Below are positions 39,174 through 51,185 of a DNA stretch of 64,000 nucleotides, piece by piece. Both the position numbers and the translations under genes were made by a program. Location of the stretch: contig NC_083389.1 in the NCBI RefSeq assembly GCF_031755915.1, forward strand, positions 13,943,001 through 14,007,000, given 5' to 3'. The first letter of the stretch is position 1. The number at the start of each line of letters is the position of its first letter. Origin of the DNA: Ziziphus jujuba. Lineage: Eukaryota > Streptophyta > Magnoliopsida > Rosales > Rhamnaceae. Under the pieces are notes generated by a model. The model had not been told where the DNA came from. It ran no database searches and saw only the letters and a list, made by a program, of their open reading frames with translations.

Positions 39174-40850
39174 TTATTGATCAGAACCCCTCAAAACTGT
39201 TTTCCTAACATGACAAGTTCTTCTTGGGACAATAATTGGCCTGAAAAAAGCTAGGATGATCACCAACTCTGTCAAGAATGATATCATGCTGCTCCATATA
39301 AAGAGTGTTCTCCTCCAGCACCAAATAAACCTTTTCAACTTTGGAAGCTCAGATTCAAGATCTAGATATGCAGCATAAATTTGAGGTATACCCTTGCCGG
39401 GTTCGTATTCTGCTCGTTGCTCCAGTATCACTCTCAAGCATGCTGTCGGTTCAAGTCCTTCGGTAAATTCTGTCATATGTATGTTTAGAATTTGGGATTC
39501 TGATTGAAAACCAGCAACAAGAGGAGCACTTTTAAGTAAAGTCTGTGCTAAGCGGATCGGTAAGCTCTTGAACCTCAACATGCATGGATGGCTTGAACTA
39601 GCTGTGACATTACCATTTGCAGACAGGAACTCAACTCTAACCTTCAAGCACGAACAATGAAACATTCATGGAGTCACATACACATAAAGCAGTAAAATGC
39701 CAAAAACAGAGAAAAAAACTGTCACATTCACAACATATCTTCAGCTGTAAAGGACAGATATATTTACATATATAATGCAATAAATGGATAAGCAATTGTC
39801 ACATAAGTGTCCCTGATTTATGGATAGAACTCGAACAAAATACCTGGAAGACACCAAGATTTTGGTTGTGCTCGGATTCAGGCACGGTTAATGAAACAGT
39901 GAGCTGCAATTTGTGATTATAAGGAATAGTACGTGTGCTGCTGGGCTTCCCTGATTCTAAATTAACTTTAGAAAGCAGGCTCGAAGGATTTCCAACACCA
40001 GAAGACATGATTGGCACAAAAGCAACAGGGCTAGCTTTGCTGTAGTCGAAATTAAGGATCTCTCTTGTGTGAATTGGCTTCTCAACCAGCTTTCTCATCA
40101 TAAATCCCCCCAGTATGAACCCTGATGCTAGCAATCCGACAAGCATGGAACAGACATAGATTGACTTGAAGAAAGCAAAACCAATCCTCACTGCTATCGA
40201 TTTTTGTGCTTTGACACGCTTTGATACAGCTGAAGTAACAGAGGTTTCAGCGGCACCCCATATTCGTAACAGCTTTTTCATGAAATACCCTCTGATTCTT
40301 CTTAGTGTTTGTAGGGGAAATAGCAAGAACATTAAACAAACATATGATAGCCATATTGGAAATGTGAAAAAGCTGAAGAACAGACTCATCTGAAATCCTA
40401 TAATTTTCATCAGTGACAGAGCGACGAAAGCTAGAAAATTTATAGGGAATAAATTAAAGTCCATTGATGAAAAATTTACCACTTCTGAAGGATTTCCGTA
40501 ATTTTTGCTCGAATTAAGTTGCATACCCTTTCATTTTCTTGCAAAGAATTTCGAACCCTTTTAGTTTTTCCTTCAAAGACATTTCCTCCATGAACCCTGT
40601 TGGTGTCCATACTAGAATTTCCATCTTCAGTACCATTTTCATTGGAATCCAAGTGATATTCTTGCAGAGCAATACCATTTGAGACATGAAGGTGGTTTTT
40701 GAGTGTTCTTGGATCTTTCAACACCTTGTCAGCTCCATCCAAAACAAAATTTAGCACTGAAAATTTCAGCACATCAAGCAATCTTGGTGAGTTCTCATTG
40801 GAGTTTGGATCAAACTCCATAGATTCTTCATGGGGTTTTGAGACTTCCAT
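39174..40850 (-). CDS. seipin (SEIPIN2/3-like) lipid-droplet biogenesis protein
   Basis: Minus-strand segments 40850-40613, 40484-39844 and 39641-39174 give a 448-residue model. Seipin is an ER-membrane protein that shapes lipid droplets at ER-droplet contacts. Visible features are an acidic variable N-terminus, a hydrophobic block (IIGFQMSLFFSFFTFPIW) leading into the plant seipin motif FPLQTLRRIRGYFMKKLLR, a helix (ICV-like SIYVCSMLVGLLASGFI), the lumenal beta-sandwich (YNHKLQLTVSLTVPESEHNQ, LPIRLAQTLLKSAPLVAGF, CLRVILEQRAEYEPGKGIPQ), and a C-terminal membrane helix. The first junction is uncertain. Two reading frames overlap at 40476-40524, and the only in-phase intron I find is 40612-40485 (128 nt, donor gtatgg, acceptor ccttcag). 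If that is wrong, the gene carries a frameshift. Confidence 0.8.
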
Positions 40851-40920
40851 GGGGGGGAATGAATTTGCAAAGAAAAAAATTGAGCTTTTTGCTTCTGGGT
40901 CAACAAGGAGTGGAACTTGA

Positions 40921-43365
40921 TTAGTGAAAATATGAGAAAAGGTGGCCGGTTGGTCCTAGGAATAAACTGTCAAGAGGACCTATTTATAGGAGGGAAATGA
41001 TGAGGTGGCACTGACAGTCATTTTCTTGGGATGCGAAGAAAAATATATTGAGCGGTTCAGACTAAATATTGGTGCAAAGCGACAGATGGACAAAGTTTTG
41101 GGAAATGGGGGTCAGCTAATTCTACGGTCGTGATTGGTTGTTCTGATGAATTGTTGGGGATGAGGGGTCAGGATAGGTTGCAGCATGACACACACTTCAA
41201 CACTTGCATTCTGTTTAATTTGTTCAAGTCTCAAACTTATTTACAGTGATCTGTCTAATGACTATTGGCACACATATCCATGTACACATTTATATCCAGT
41301 ACCTATATAATACATTTTTCCACGTATTAGCTAATACTTTTTTTTTTTTTTTGGTTGGTAAATCTAATTGTGTTAGCTAATCTTTTGTTAAAAAAAAGAA
41401 AAAAGAAAAAAAGAGAGAGGATAATGCCGTTACAAATCCCTAAACTATACCTTAATTTGTACTTAGATCCTCAACCATTTTTTTTTTTTTTTGACAATTT
41501 GGTCTCTCAATTTCCTATTTAGTTGCACGGTTAGTCTCTAACCAATTTTTTACACCAAAATCCATCATTAGTTGAGACTAAAATGTAGCATTGATAGTTT
41601 AGGAACTACACCTTAAGTTACTAAAAAAGAGCTTACGTAACACATTAAAAATGTTTTTTATTAATAATTATTTAAAATCTTAATAAATTAAATATATATA
41701 TATACATTTTTTTTTTTATAGAAAATCGTTAAAATAGAACTTTATCTTTCAAAAAAGTTATACTAAAATTCAAATGTTGTTTAGTAAAATTTTATTTATT
41801 TATTTAGTTTTTTTACTTTCTTCATTTACTTATTGTAAAAGAAAAAATATTAACCTTTTTGAGATTATTAAAATTTTTAAATCGTATGTGCCAATAATTA
41901 TAAAATAAAGTAAACAAAAAATATTTTTTAAAATATTTTAAAAAACAATTTTAAATTTGAAAAATATTTATAACTAAAAAAAAAAATCTAAAATTTATAC
42001 TTTTTCATAAAAAAAAATTTCAAAATTGAATTGAGAATTAAATTTTTGAACTTTTTTAAGAGTGAAAAAAAAAGAATTAATATAAAATTTTAAAATGTTA
42101 GTAATTTTTTTCCCTGAATTATAAAAAAAATTCTTTATACAATAAGAAATGAAGGAAGTTAAAAGACACTTTAAAAAAGGACAGTTGATCTTAAGAATAA
42201 ATTTTTTAAAAAATAATATATATATTTTAAAATTTTTATTTTTTTTAAAAAAATTCCAAACACAAAGTACTTGCTCAATTTTTCTTTTCATGATTTTTCA
42301 TGCGAAAATATAATATTAATTTATTTTTAAAATAATTATTACTAAAATAAAATTTCTTTTTATTAAAAATATTGTTTAAAGTATTATTTAGGCTTTTTAA
42401 TGTTTATTTATTGCATGTGTGGTCCTTGAATTATATTAAAGTTGCATTTTGATCCCTTCTATTCATGGAATTTTAGATGAAAACTTGGGCAGATGCTAAC
42501 TTTGCAGCAAAATATGTACGAAGTTGAGGAACCAAATTGTTAAAAAAAGTTTTTTTCGAACCTAAGTACAAATCACAGTATAGTTTAGGTACTTTTGATG
42601 AAATTATCCAAAACAAAAAACTAACATTTTACATCCTAATGTGCGCAGAAAAAAACAAGGAAAAAAGTGAGTGAGTGAGATGTTCATTAGTAAGAGATAT
42701 TTTCCTGTTTGATCAGGTATAGAATTTCATCTAAGAACAATTGAATTATGTTTTACTTATTTTCATACTTGTGATATAATATCACTTCATTAAAAAAATA
42801 AAATAAAATAATAATTTTTTTTTAATTTTTTGAATGAGGTGATATTATATTACTTGTTTGAGTATGAAATCCTACTATTGTTTGATTAGTTATGAAACCT
42901 CAATTAGAAAGAGATAGTTACTTTCTATATTCTTATTTGTTTAAGAGAGTTAAACCTAATAAAAAAATAAAAATAAAAATTGAGTAAATAGAGGGAGTGT
43001 GATGAAACGGAGTGCATACCCTAAGGGCCATTATTATATAAATTAGAGGGTTAAATCCAAAAAAAAAAAAAAAAAAAAAATTAAAAGGTTAAGAATATAT
43101 ATACAGTTGTGAGCGCGAGCGCATTGTGATTAACCCTAGCTATTTTCAAGTAATTGTTTCTTAAATCCCAAGTATGTCTTTATTATCCACCAGAACGGCT
43201 TCACTATTCGACTGGTACAAAAAGGAAAGAAAGAAGAGAAAGAATCAGGTTTTTCAATCTGCTTTTCCTGAAACTTAATTCTCTTTGCTTTTCTTTTCTT
43301 TGCCTCTCTGCTGTGCTCTTTATTTTCTCCGCAGAAACTTCTTTTATTAAAAGAAAAGAAAGAAG
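40921..43365. other. AT-rich intergenic DNA
   Basis: Seipin upstream sequence occupies the first few hundred bases. Beyond about 41300 it is extremely AT-rich with many poly-A/T runs and no supported gene. The leader of the B3 gene, with pyrimidine-rich stretches, begins near 43090. Confidence 0.5.
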
Positions 43366-44358
43366 ATGAGGCTCTTGAACAAAGAAGATTTCAAGGGCTT
43401 CAACTTCAAGACCAACCAGTCCGGTATTGATATGCTGGCCGACATCTGCAGCGTTGCTACGAAGGTTTTGCAGCAAGAGAAACGACGACGTCTTAAGGGG
43501 AAAGAGATAATACAACAGAAAGAGAATCAAATTGCTCATGGCCTCAAGCTCGGGATTCCTGAAACAACTACAACTGGTACAGTTACAACGGCGTCGCCGC
43601 AGCACCCGCCGCCGCCGCGGCGTAAAAGATCAAGAAACGACCAGAAGATGATCAAAAGTTCCAACAAAAGTACCAAACGGAAAAGAGCACCATCCAACTT
43701 CGTACGGCAGCCGGCGCCGTCTGATCCGGCCTCATACCGGGACCTTCCCGGAGAATTCAGAAGAGAAATCGACGCGATGGAGGGGACGAATATAAAATTG
43801 GTGATCCAGAAACAGTTGTATGAGTCCGATTTGAAAAGCAATAATAACAGGTTGTCAATCCCTTTTTCACAGATAGTTGATGTGGATTTCTTGAGGGAAG
43901 CGGAGAAAGACACACTTAGGAGACAAAAGGCCATAGAAGACGTTCCGTTATTGATCAGACAACCGGATGAACAGAGAATGGAGGTGATGAACATAAATCT
44001 GCGGCAATGGGATATGGCTAAGGAATCTGGGAAGACGAGCTCATGTTATGTTCTCAGAACTTCATGGAAAGATGTGGTGGAAAGGAATGGACTTGAAGAA
44101 GATGATGTGGTACAGGTTTGGTCGTTTAGGGTTACAGGAGATAGACTTCACTTGGCTCTTGTTGTGGTTACCAGGGCTAATCATCAATTGGGATCAATGC
44201 CTGCTCGTACTAGTAGTACCTCTAGTGGTGCCGCAAGTAGTGGAAGCAGTGGAAGCAGTGGAAGCAATGGAAGTCGTAGTAGTAGTGGAAGCAGTGGAAA
44301 TAGCAATATTACTACCGAAGCAACTCCTCCCTGCAGCTTAGTTAAAGAGAGGAATTAG
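43366..44358 (+). CDS. B3 domain (DUF313-type) transcription factor, copy 1
   Basis: A single exon encodes 330 residues starting MRLLNKEDF. The N-terminal 60 residues (QSGIDMLADICSVATKVLQQE) precede a basic stretch with nuclear-localisation character (PPRRKRSRNDQK, KSTKRKRAPSNF). Residues of about 115-275 form the DUF313 variant of the B3 DNA-binding fold, found in the Arabidopsis At2g31720/At1g05920 group: LPGEFRREIDAMEGTNIKLV, then LSIPFSQIVDVDFL, NINLRQWDMAKE, SCYVLRTSWKDVVERNGL and DDVVQVWSFRV. The tail is a Ser/Gly/Asn repeat (SSGSSGSSGSNGS) coded by an AGT/GGA-rich microsatellite. A nuclear role and DNA binding are inferred from the family. The paralog at 46572 fixes this start. Confidence 0.88.
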   Translation: MRLLNKEDFKGFNFKTNQSGIDMLADICSVATKVLQQEKRRRLKGKEIIQQKENQIAHGLKLGIPETTTTGTVTTASPQHPPPPRRKRSRNDQKMIKSSNKSTKRKRAPSNFVRQPAPSDPASYRDLPGEFRREIDAMEGTNIKLVIQKQLYESDLKSNNNRLSIPFSQIVDVDFLREAEKDTLRRQKAIEDVPLLIRQPDEQRMEVMNINLRQWDMAKESGKTSSCYVLRTSWKDVVERNGLEEDDVVQVWSFRVTGDRLHLALVVVTRANHQLGSMPARTSSTSSGAASSGSSGSSGSNGSRSSSGSSGNSNITTEATPPCSLVKERN

Positions 44359-46571
44359 CTGAATTATATATTCTTCCACTTTAATTAAACTTACATCTAA
44401 TTATATATGTAGATCATGTTTAGTTCTTGGATTTTGAATTTTTTTGTTTTTTGTTTTTTAAATCTCTCTTTTAAGTTTTGACAAATTGATTTAAGGAAAA
44501 GTATTTTAAATTGTTTGGTTATGACATTTGATTCGCTCTTAAGAATTTGGTTATGTTGCATATTGTGAGTAGTTTTTCTGGAAAAAATTAAGCATATTAT
44601 GACTAGAACTTAATATAAATTTTGTAACAAAAGATGTGTGACTCAAGATAAGCAAAAAACTTGTACTTCTCAAATCAATAGGTTTCTACATCTTTTGGAA
44701 AGTAATTATTGAGAAAGTATTTTATGTAACATGTTACATCTTATTATTTGTGTAATTTTCAGTTATTACCAAAATGGAATCGTCTATAGATTTATGCAAA
44801 CATCAAGTCAAAGCATGGGGATTCCATTAAAAAAAAACAATTATAAAAAAAATATTAAGTGTTCAATTATAAATGATTTATCATATCATAGGTAATGATT
44901 GCATTTAAAATTAAGTTTTTTCCTAATTATATTGGTGCTTTCTTATCCTTTTTCCAGTTGCCAAACAAAAGAATAGGAAAAATAACTAAATAATTTAAAT
45001 TCTTTGAATAAATAGAGCTCACAGCAATTGGCATTTTTGTTTCTATAACAGATTCTCTAAAAAAAAAGTAGTAATTTTATTTCCTTACACCCCCCCCCCC
45101 ACCAAAAAAAAAAAAAAAAAAAACAAAGTTAAGGAGGGGAAACTATATATAATATTATAGTTCAAATGGAATAGTTTTTTTTTTAATTTTATTTTATATA
45201 ACAGTTAAGTAGTTTATTTATCTATTCGCAAACAATTAAGAAGTTGTTAAAATTATTATTTATCTAGCATATGATTAATACGGACATGGTACTCTTTAAA
45301 TATGTATATACATATATATATATATATGTACGAACATAGTACTACTATATAAATAGCATATTACGAATGCTACTACTATATAAATAGCATATTACGAATG
45401 CTATCGGATTTAATAACTATACAATTGATTGCATTTTATCATAGTTACTTTGATCAAGTTATATATTGGATCTTTGAATTTAAAATATTTTATATTGATC
45501 TCTCAATTTATAAATTGCACCATATGTACTAGTGCAATCTGTAATTTTACAAGCATGGAGATAAAATTTCCATAGTCAAATTCCTGTGCTTCTTCAAGAA
45601 CCTTCGCATAAGATTACAACTATAATTTATAGGCATAAATTTTTTGAGGTCAGCTCGTAATCCATTTGGGTTTCACTTGCTCAAACTTGATTTGCAAAAA
45701 ATATGAATCAATCTTGAGTAAAAAATGAAACACAAATGATATATGAAGTCAATTAATCTTGAGCAGCTTGAATTTATATTTATATACTTATGTATAAATT
45801 ATATTGTAATATTAGTTTGATAATAAAAATGGTTATAATATATAAATAATATTATAATTATTTAATTTTATGAAAAAATTAATAGAATAAATGGAATGTA
45901 CTAATAATTGAATGATAAAATAATTAAGAAATTACATTTTCATAATTTTTAAACTTCTATATTAAAACTAGTTGTGTCGAGCTATTGAACTTTTTATAAA
46001 TAAATTAAGCTAATTTTAAATAACAAATTTCAAAATTTTATAAGTTTCATTCGAACTTGATGACATGAACCGAGGAAAATAAGACAGAAATCGGGATCCA
46101 TATATAAGTAAGAGTGTAAAGCCAAATAAAACAAAATAATAAAAAAAAAAAGGCTGAGTAAAAAGAAAATGCATATACCCTAAGCGCCATTAAAATAGAG
46201 AGCTAGATCCAAAATTGATGAGGAAAATTAAGAATAATAAGAGAGAGACAGCTGTGAGAGAAGTAGAGTGCCAACCCTACCAATTAGCAAAAGGATTACT
46301 AAAATCCCAATTATACATATGTCATTATTAATTACCGCAACGGCTTTACTCCACTCCGAATACAAAAAGGAAAGAATGAACAATTATTTGCTTTTGTGAT
46401 CAGCGCTCTTTTATTTTCAATCTTTCTGTCGGTGCTCTTTTATTTTCTCTGCCCAAAAAAAAAAAAAAAAGAAAAAAGAAAAAAAAAAAGAACTTGAATT
46501 ACTAGTTTTAATTCTTGTTTTGTTGGGGAATCGAAGTTAAAGAAAAGAAAAAAGAAAGAAGAAGGAAGAAG
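44359..46571. other. intergenic region between tandem B3 genes
   Basis: The first part is the 3' flank of copy 1, matching the 3' flank of copy 2 (tattcttccactttaatt at about 44368 and 47673). It includes a 36-bp tandem duplication at about 45340-45405 (actactatataaatagcata), a poly-C/poly-A tract near 45090, and the leader of copy 2 after about 46180. No gene is seen. Confidence 0.55.
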
Positions 46572-47645
46572 ATGAGGCTGTTGAACAAAGAGGATTTCGA
46601 GGGCTTCGACTTCAAAATCGATCAATCCGGCATTGATATGCTGGCCGACATCTGCGGCGTTGCTTTGGAGGTTCTTGAGCAAGAGACACGACGACGTCTT
46701 AAGGGCAAAGAGATAGTACAACAACACCGATTATCACCACCACCGTCGTTGTTGAAGTCTTATCAGAAAGAGAATGAGACTAAGGCCGGTGATCAAATCG
46801 TTCACGGCCTCAAGCTCAAGATTCCTAAAGTACCCTCATCGAATAAAATATCAAGAACCCAAGAAGAAAACTATGATGATGATGATGATTGGGATATGAT
46901 TCAAGCCAAGAATTCCAAGAAAAGATCAAGAAACCAAGAAGCAAAAGATGATGCTGATGATTGGGATATTACCAAAGTAAAAAATTCCGAGAAAAGTACG
47001 AAACGGAGAAAAAGACCTTCCAACTTCGTACGGCGGCCGGTGCAGGCGGCCGATCGGGCATCGTACCAGGAGCTTCCGGGGGAATTCATGAGAGAAATCG
47101 AAGCGATGCGAGGAAAGAATATAAAATTGGGAATTCAGAAGCAACTCACAGAGACGGATTTGAAAGCCCATCATAACAGGCTGTTAATCCCTGTGAGACA
47201 GATAATTGATGGGGATTTCTTGACGGACGCAGAGAAATCCATACTCAGCAGACACCAGGTTATCGAGGACATCCCGTTGTTGATGAAACAACCGAATGAA
47301 GAGAGAATGGAGGTGATGAACATCAACATGACGCAATGGGATATGGCCAAGCAATTTGGCAAGGCCAGCTCTTGTAATTATGTTCTCAGAACTTCTTGGC
47401 AGGATGTGGCACGAACGAATAGACTTCAAAAAGATGATGTGGTTCAGATTTGGTCGTTTAGGGTTCAAGAAGATACACTTCACTTGGCTCTTGTTGTGGT
47501 TCACAGGGCTAATCATCAACTGCGATTATCGGCTAATACTGGTAGCACTAGTACTGCTGGTAGTGCTGGAACTAATGAAAGCAGTACTGGAAACAATGGA
47601 AGTAGTAGTAGTAGTGGAAGCAGCGGAAATACCTACATTTGTTGA
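46572..47645 (+). CDS. B3 domain (DUF313-type) transcription factor, copy 2
   Basis: A single exon encodes 357 residues and is clearly paralogous to the B3 gene about 3.2 kb upstream. It shares the N-terminus (MRLLNKEDF, QSGIDMLADICGVALEVL), the basic linker (KSTKRRKRPSNFVRRP), the DUF313/B3 core (LPGEFMREIEAM, NINMTQWDMAKQFGKASSC, DDVVQIWSFRV) and the Ser/Gly/Asn tail. It has an extra segment of about 40 residues in the linker containing two similar acidic units (DDDDDWDMIQAKNSKK and DDADDWDITKVKNSEK), which look like an internal duplication. The reading frame is open upstream, but the first ATG matching copy 1 is at 46572. It probably acts as a nuclear DNA-binding protein. Confidence 0.88.
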   Translation: MRLLNKEDFEGFDFKIDQSGIDMLADICGVALEVLEQETRRRLKGKEIVQQHRLSPPPSLLKSYQKENETKAGDQIVHGLKLKIPKVPSSNKISRTQEENYDDDDDWDMIQAKNSKKRSRNQEAKDDADDWDITKVKNSEKSTKRRKRPSNFVRRPVQAADRASYQELPGEFMREIEAMRGKNIKLGIQKQLTETDLKAHHNRLLIPVRQIIDGDFLTDAEKSILSRHQVIEDIPLLMKQPNEERMEVMNINMTQWDMAKQFGKASSCNYVLRTSWQDVARTNRLQKDDVVQIWSFRVQEDTLHLALVVVHRANHQLRLSANTGSTSTAGSAGTNESSTGNNGSSSSSGSSGNTYIC

Positions 47646-49052
47646 AGCAATTAAGGAATTAAATGACTGATTATTCTTCCACTTTAATTAAAATTATATA
47701 AATACACTATATATATGTAGATCATTTTTAATTTCTTGGATTTTTGACAGATTGATTTAAAAGTGTAATCAATTAACTTAGAGATCTATTGACTATTGAA
47801 TGTTAGAGTTATTTTTAAGTGTATCTGTATTAATTTGGCTAATGTTGCATATATCATGATAAGTGGTTTTTTGTAGAAAGCATATGATGACTGATGAGTA
47901 GTTCAAGCAAAAAAAATATGATGACTGATGGGTAGTTTTTTTTATTTTTTTATTTTTGGAGTAATGAGTATTTAACGATATAGGCTTTTGTACAAAATCT
48001 GTGGGACCCGAGATAAGCATAAAGCCCCTATAACTGCTCAATCTAAGCGGTACATCCTTATAGGCTTTAGGCTGGCTGGACGTTTCTTACATCCTTTTGA
48101 AAACTAAAGCAACATGGTACTTTCCTAACATTTTTTATTAGTTGCCAAACAAAAGATCATGGGAAAAATAACTGATTGAAGAAATTTACTGGGAATATTC
48201 TTTGAATAAAAAAGTAGAGCTCACTTCAAATGGCAATTTTTTTTCAATAACAGATCCTCTAAAAACAATTCACAAAAAAAAAAAAAACCTTTAAAAAAAG
48301 TATTACTTTTTTTTCCACACCAAAAAAAAAAAAAAAGAATAAAGAAAAAAAAAGAAAAAAGAAACAGTCTGGGAAAAAAATTATATATATGACGTCATAT
48401 TATTTTTGTCATTTTTAATTTTACATAAACGAGTACATACTATTAGTCTTTCCTACATATTTCAATTGTGGAAATTATAACAATTAGTATGTTAAATGAT
48501 GTTATATATTTATCCGAACATGTATTGAAGGATACACTGTGATAGGTATGATATTTAAATTTAAATTTAACTTTCTATAATTATAACTTTAATTTAACTT
48601 CAATAAATGAAATATATTAAAAAAAAGAGATTATTTAAAAAAGAAAAAAGAAAAAGACATTTAATTTTGAATTATATATATTTCATATGAATCACCAAAA
48701 TTTATGTTAATTATAATTTAATTCTTCAGGTTCCAAAAGTTACATTTAGCAGCTTTATAAAGGGAGTAGATGATATGAACCTCGAAAGTTTAGTGAATCA
48801 ATAATAAAGGAAAAATAATAGCTTTTAAAAACTTAATAGAAAATTGATAATATATTTAAAAGAAAATGACCAATATGTATTTAAATCAAATTTTAAAAAG
48901 TGGATAAAATTAATTTTTTAATATTTATGATATGATTGACTAATATATATGTATAAAGGAAGAAGGTTTTCATTTACCCAAAAAAAAAAAAAAAAAAAAA
49001 AGGTTCTTATATAGTTTTTAAAACACATGCCCTTAATACCGATAAGCGTACC
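47646..49052. other. 3' flank of B3 copy 2 and AT-rich intergenic DNA
   Basis: The first 800 bases match the flank of B3 copy 1 at several points (gttgccaaacaaaag; tgaataaa..agagctcac). The rest is AT-rich with long poly-A tracts (about 48273, 48321 and 48979). No gene is seen. Confidence 0.5.
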
Positions 49053-49685
49053 CTATACCCTCTCAAACACAAGAGGAAGCGCAAAACCCTCCACACCCAA
49101 GGCTACCAATCTCTTTCCCTTCTCAACCAAACATTCTAAACGCCCGCAATATCCAAACCTACAAATTGGACAAAATTCCAAGTTATAGATATTACCTCCC
49201 AACCGTTGATCTCTTACAATCACAAAGTAGTTGCTCCACTTTCCACCGTCTGATGATGATTCTCCCGCTGTTTCAATCAGACTCCTTCGGGTCAACGGGT
49301 CTTGCTGGCCCACCTTCCATATTGTGCATGTTCTTCTTGCAGTAGAGAATGCCACCTTCAAGTTCTTCCTCTCCCTCACCAAGTTTTCTCCATCAACCAA
49401 AGGATTAAATGTTACAGGGATTTCATTCAAACCCGAAACATTTCCCTGACCCACGTAGACAGGGCATGACCCGGATCCGTTTAGGTCTATCATCGTTAAT
49501 GGGCCGCCAACGTGGGTGAGGAGAGCAGGCTTTATCAAATATTTTACACCGCGTTCAAGAGGCCGTCTGGACGTGTCGAGCACCGAAGAGTACTCGACAA
49601 CGACATCGTCTTCTTCATCGTCTTGGGCTTTCGCTGCCATGGCTATGACAAGCCATATGATCAAGCTCGTGCTTAGCCTTCGCAT
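49053..49685 (-). CDS. Kunitz-type proteinase inhibitor, intact copy
   Basis: An intronless frame of 210 residues starts MRRLSTSLIIWLVIAMAAKAQ, a signal peptide for secretion or vacuolar delivery. The Kunitz STI signature region follows (VLDTSRRPLERGVKYLIKPA). Two cysteine pairs typical of the beta-trefoil family are visible (SGSCPVYV with ARRTCTIW; a cluster FCPICRFGYCGR near the C-terminus). Length fits the family (about 200 residues). Family members block serine or other proteases in defence and development; the target cannot be read from the loop here. An acidic insert (DDEEDD) follows the signal peptide. ATG 49685 is used because the base triplet before it is TTG. Two relatives, both damaged, lie downstream in the window. 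Confidence 0.88.
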   Translation of the reverse strand: MRRLSTSLIIWLVIAMAAKAQDDEEDDVVVEYSSVLDTSRRPLERGVKYLIKPALLTHVGGPLTMIDLNGSGSCPVYVGQGNVSGLNEIPVTFNPLVDGENLVRERKNLKVAFSTARRTCTIWKVGQQDPLTRRSLIETAGESSSDGGKWSNYFVIVRDQRLGGNIYNLEFCPICRFGYCGRLECLVEKGKRLVALGVEGFALPLVFERV

Positions 49686-49837
49686 CAACTTCTATTGTTT
49701 TGACCCCTATACAACAATTAAATTAATACTTAGTTAATCTAAGGAAACGCTTTGTGGTTTTTTTGACTTTTTGACTCTCTATCTCTGTACGTTTGCATGT
49801 TAATCTGCTTCTGCCACATGCATCGTCAACGAAGCAC

Positions 49838-49880
49838 TTATATATACTACGTTGGGCATTGTCACGTGGGATGCACGTGG
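49838..49880 (-). promoter_or_regulatory. Kunitz gene promoter elements (TATA, two G-boxes)
   Basis: On the minus strand a TATATAAG box lies about 155 bp upstream of the start codon. Two CACGTG G-boxes lie at 49863-49868 and 49874-49879. A similar arrangement (gatgcacgtg, then ttgttgata) is seen at 55776-55800. Confidence 0.5.
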
Positions 49881-49903
49881 TGTTGAGATATGCCACTGGG
49901 GTT

Positions 49904-49905
<2 letters not shown>

Positions 49906-49936
<31 letters not shown>
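49906..49936. repeat. (TA)n microsatellite
   Basis: A TA run of about 14 units sits just upstream of the Kunitz G-boxes. A comparable (TA)n run occurs at about 55799-55821 in the matching position of the second Kunitz promoter. Confidence 0.85.
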
Positions 49937-49945
<9 letters not shown>

Positions 49946-51185
49946 GTAGGTGAATGGGATAGATGTCTGTTTGTTTTCTTCAACGTCATTTGGCGACACA
50001 TATATATTATTATGTGCAATTATTTATTTATTTATTTATTGGTTGATATTACGTGCAAATGGAAGATGTGTTTCACTTGTTTTTTGCTTTTTATTATTAT
50101 TGTTTATGTATATATAATCTCTCTAAATTAATCTTGAAAGAAAAGTGCTTATGATTTTCTTTTCTTAATTAGAGTGGACATCAGCAAATAAATAAACACT
50201 AAAATTGCCAATCAAATTAAAGCTGGAAATACCGACAATGGCCATATAGAATGGATCATTTACTTTGAAAAAGTAAGGTTGAAGCCTAATTGTTTATATC
50301 ATAGCTCAGCAGCCTTTACTACATTACATAGATATGTATCATAATTTAGTGTATGATTTTAAGTGCACAAATTATTATGTATATTTGGTATGTATTATAT
50401 AAAAATTAATTCTGACATATACTAATATATATAAATAAATAATTATTTCTATCAAAATATTCTAATAAAATTTTTGTCTAGATCTAAGCGAATTTAATAT
50501 TAAAGTCACTGTATATTTTGAAATAATCATATATTAAATACAAAAATTTTCTCAAAATATCTTGATAATAGAATTTATATATATATATATATAGATGTGA
50601 CATGCGAAATTAATAAAATAGTATGATAATAAATTTATATTGCTAAAATAGGGATGTAGATCTTCTATCTCATTTTTTATATTTTATTTCAATACCTATT
50701 TGATTAGTATAAAATTAAACCTCATTTAAAAAAAAAGTTTTATTTTATTTTATTTTAAATTGCACTAAATTTATTCTATTCCTTTGCTAAGTTGAACAAA
50801 GTGACCTTATATCAATAGTGCCCAAAAATGAAGACAATAAAAAGGGAATGTAAGGATATGATAAAAGGTAAGAGAAATAGATCATCTATGATATAAATAT
50901 CATAATATTTTGTTTCTTTTACATATATATTAATTTCTTTTACATATATATTAATTTGGAGTTACAACTCCAAAAGGAGATGTACATAATATTTTAGCTG
51001 GGAAACAAGGAGATTTCTAGAGATCGATTCATTTCTTATATTTATAATTAGGAGATCTCTAGAGATAGATTTATTTCTTATTTATAATTATATATGTTTT
51101 CCACCAATAGAGAAAATACTATAATTATTTAGACTTAACTAATTAAGTAACTTAATCCTCTCAAACTCAACAGCTACAGGAGCAC

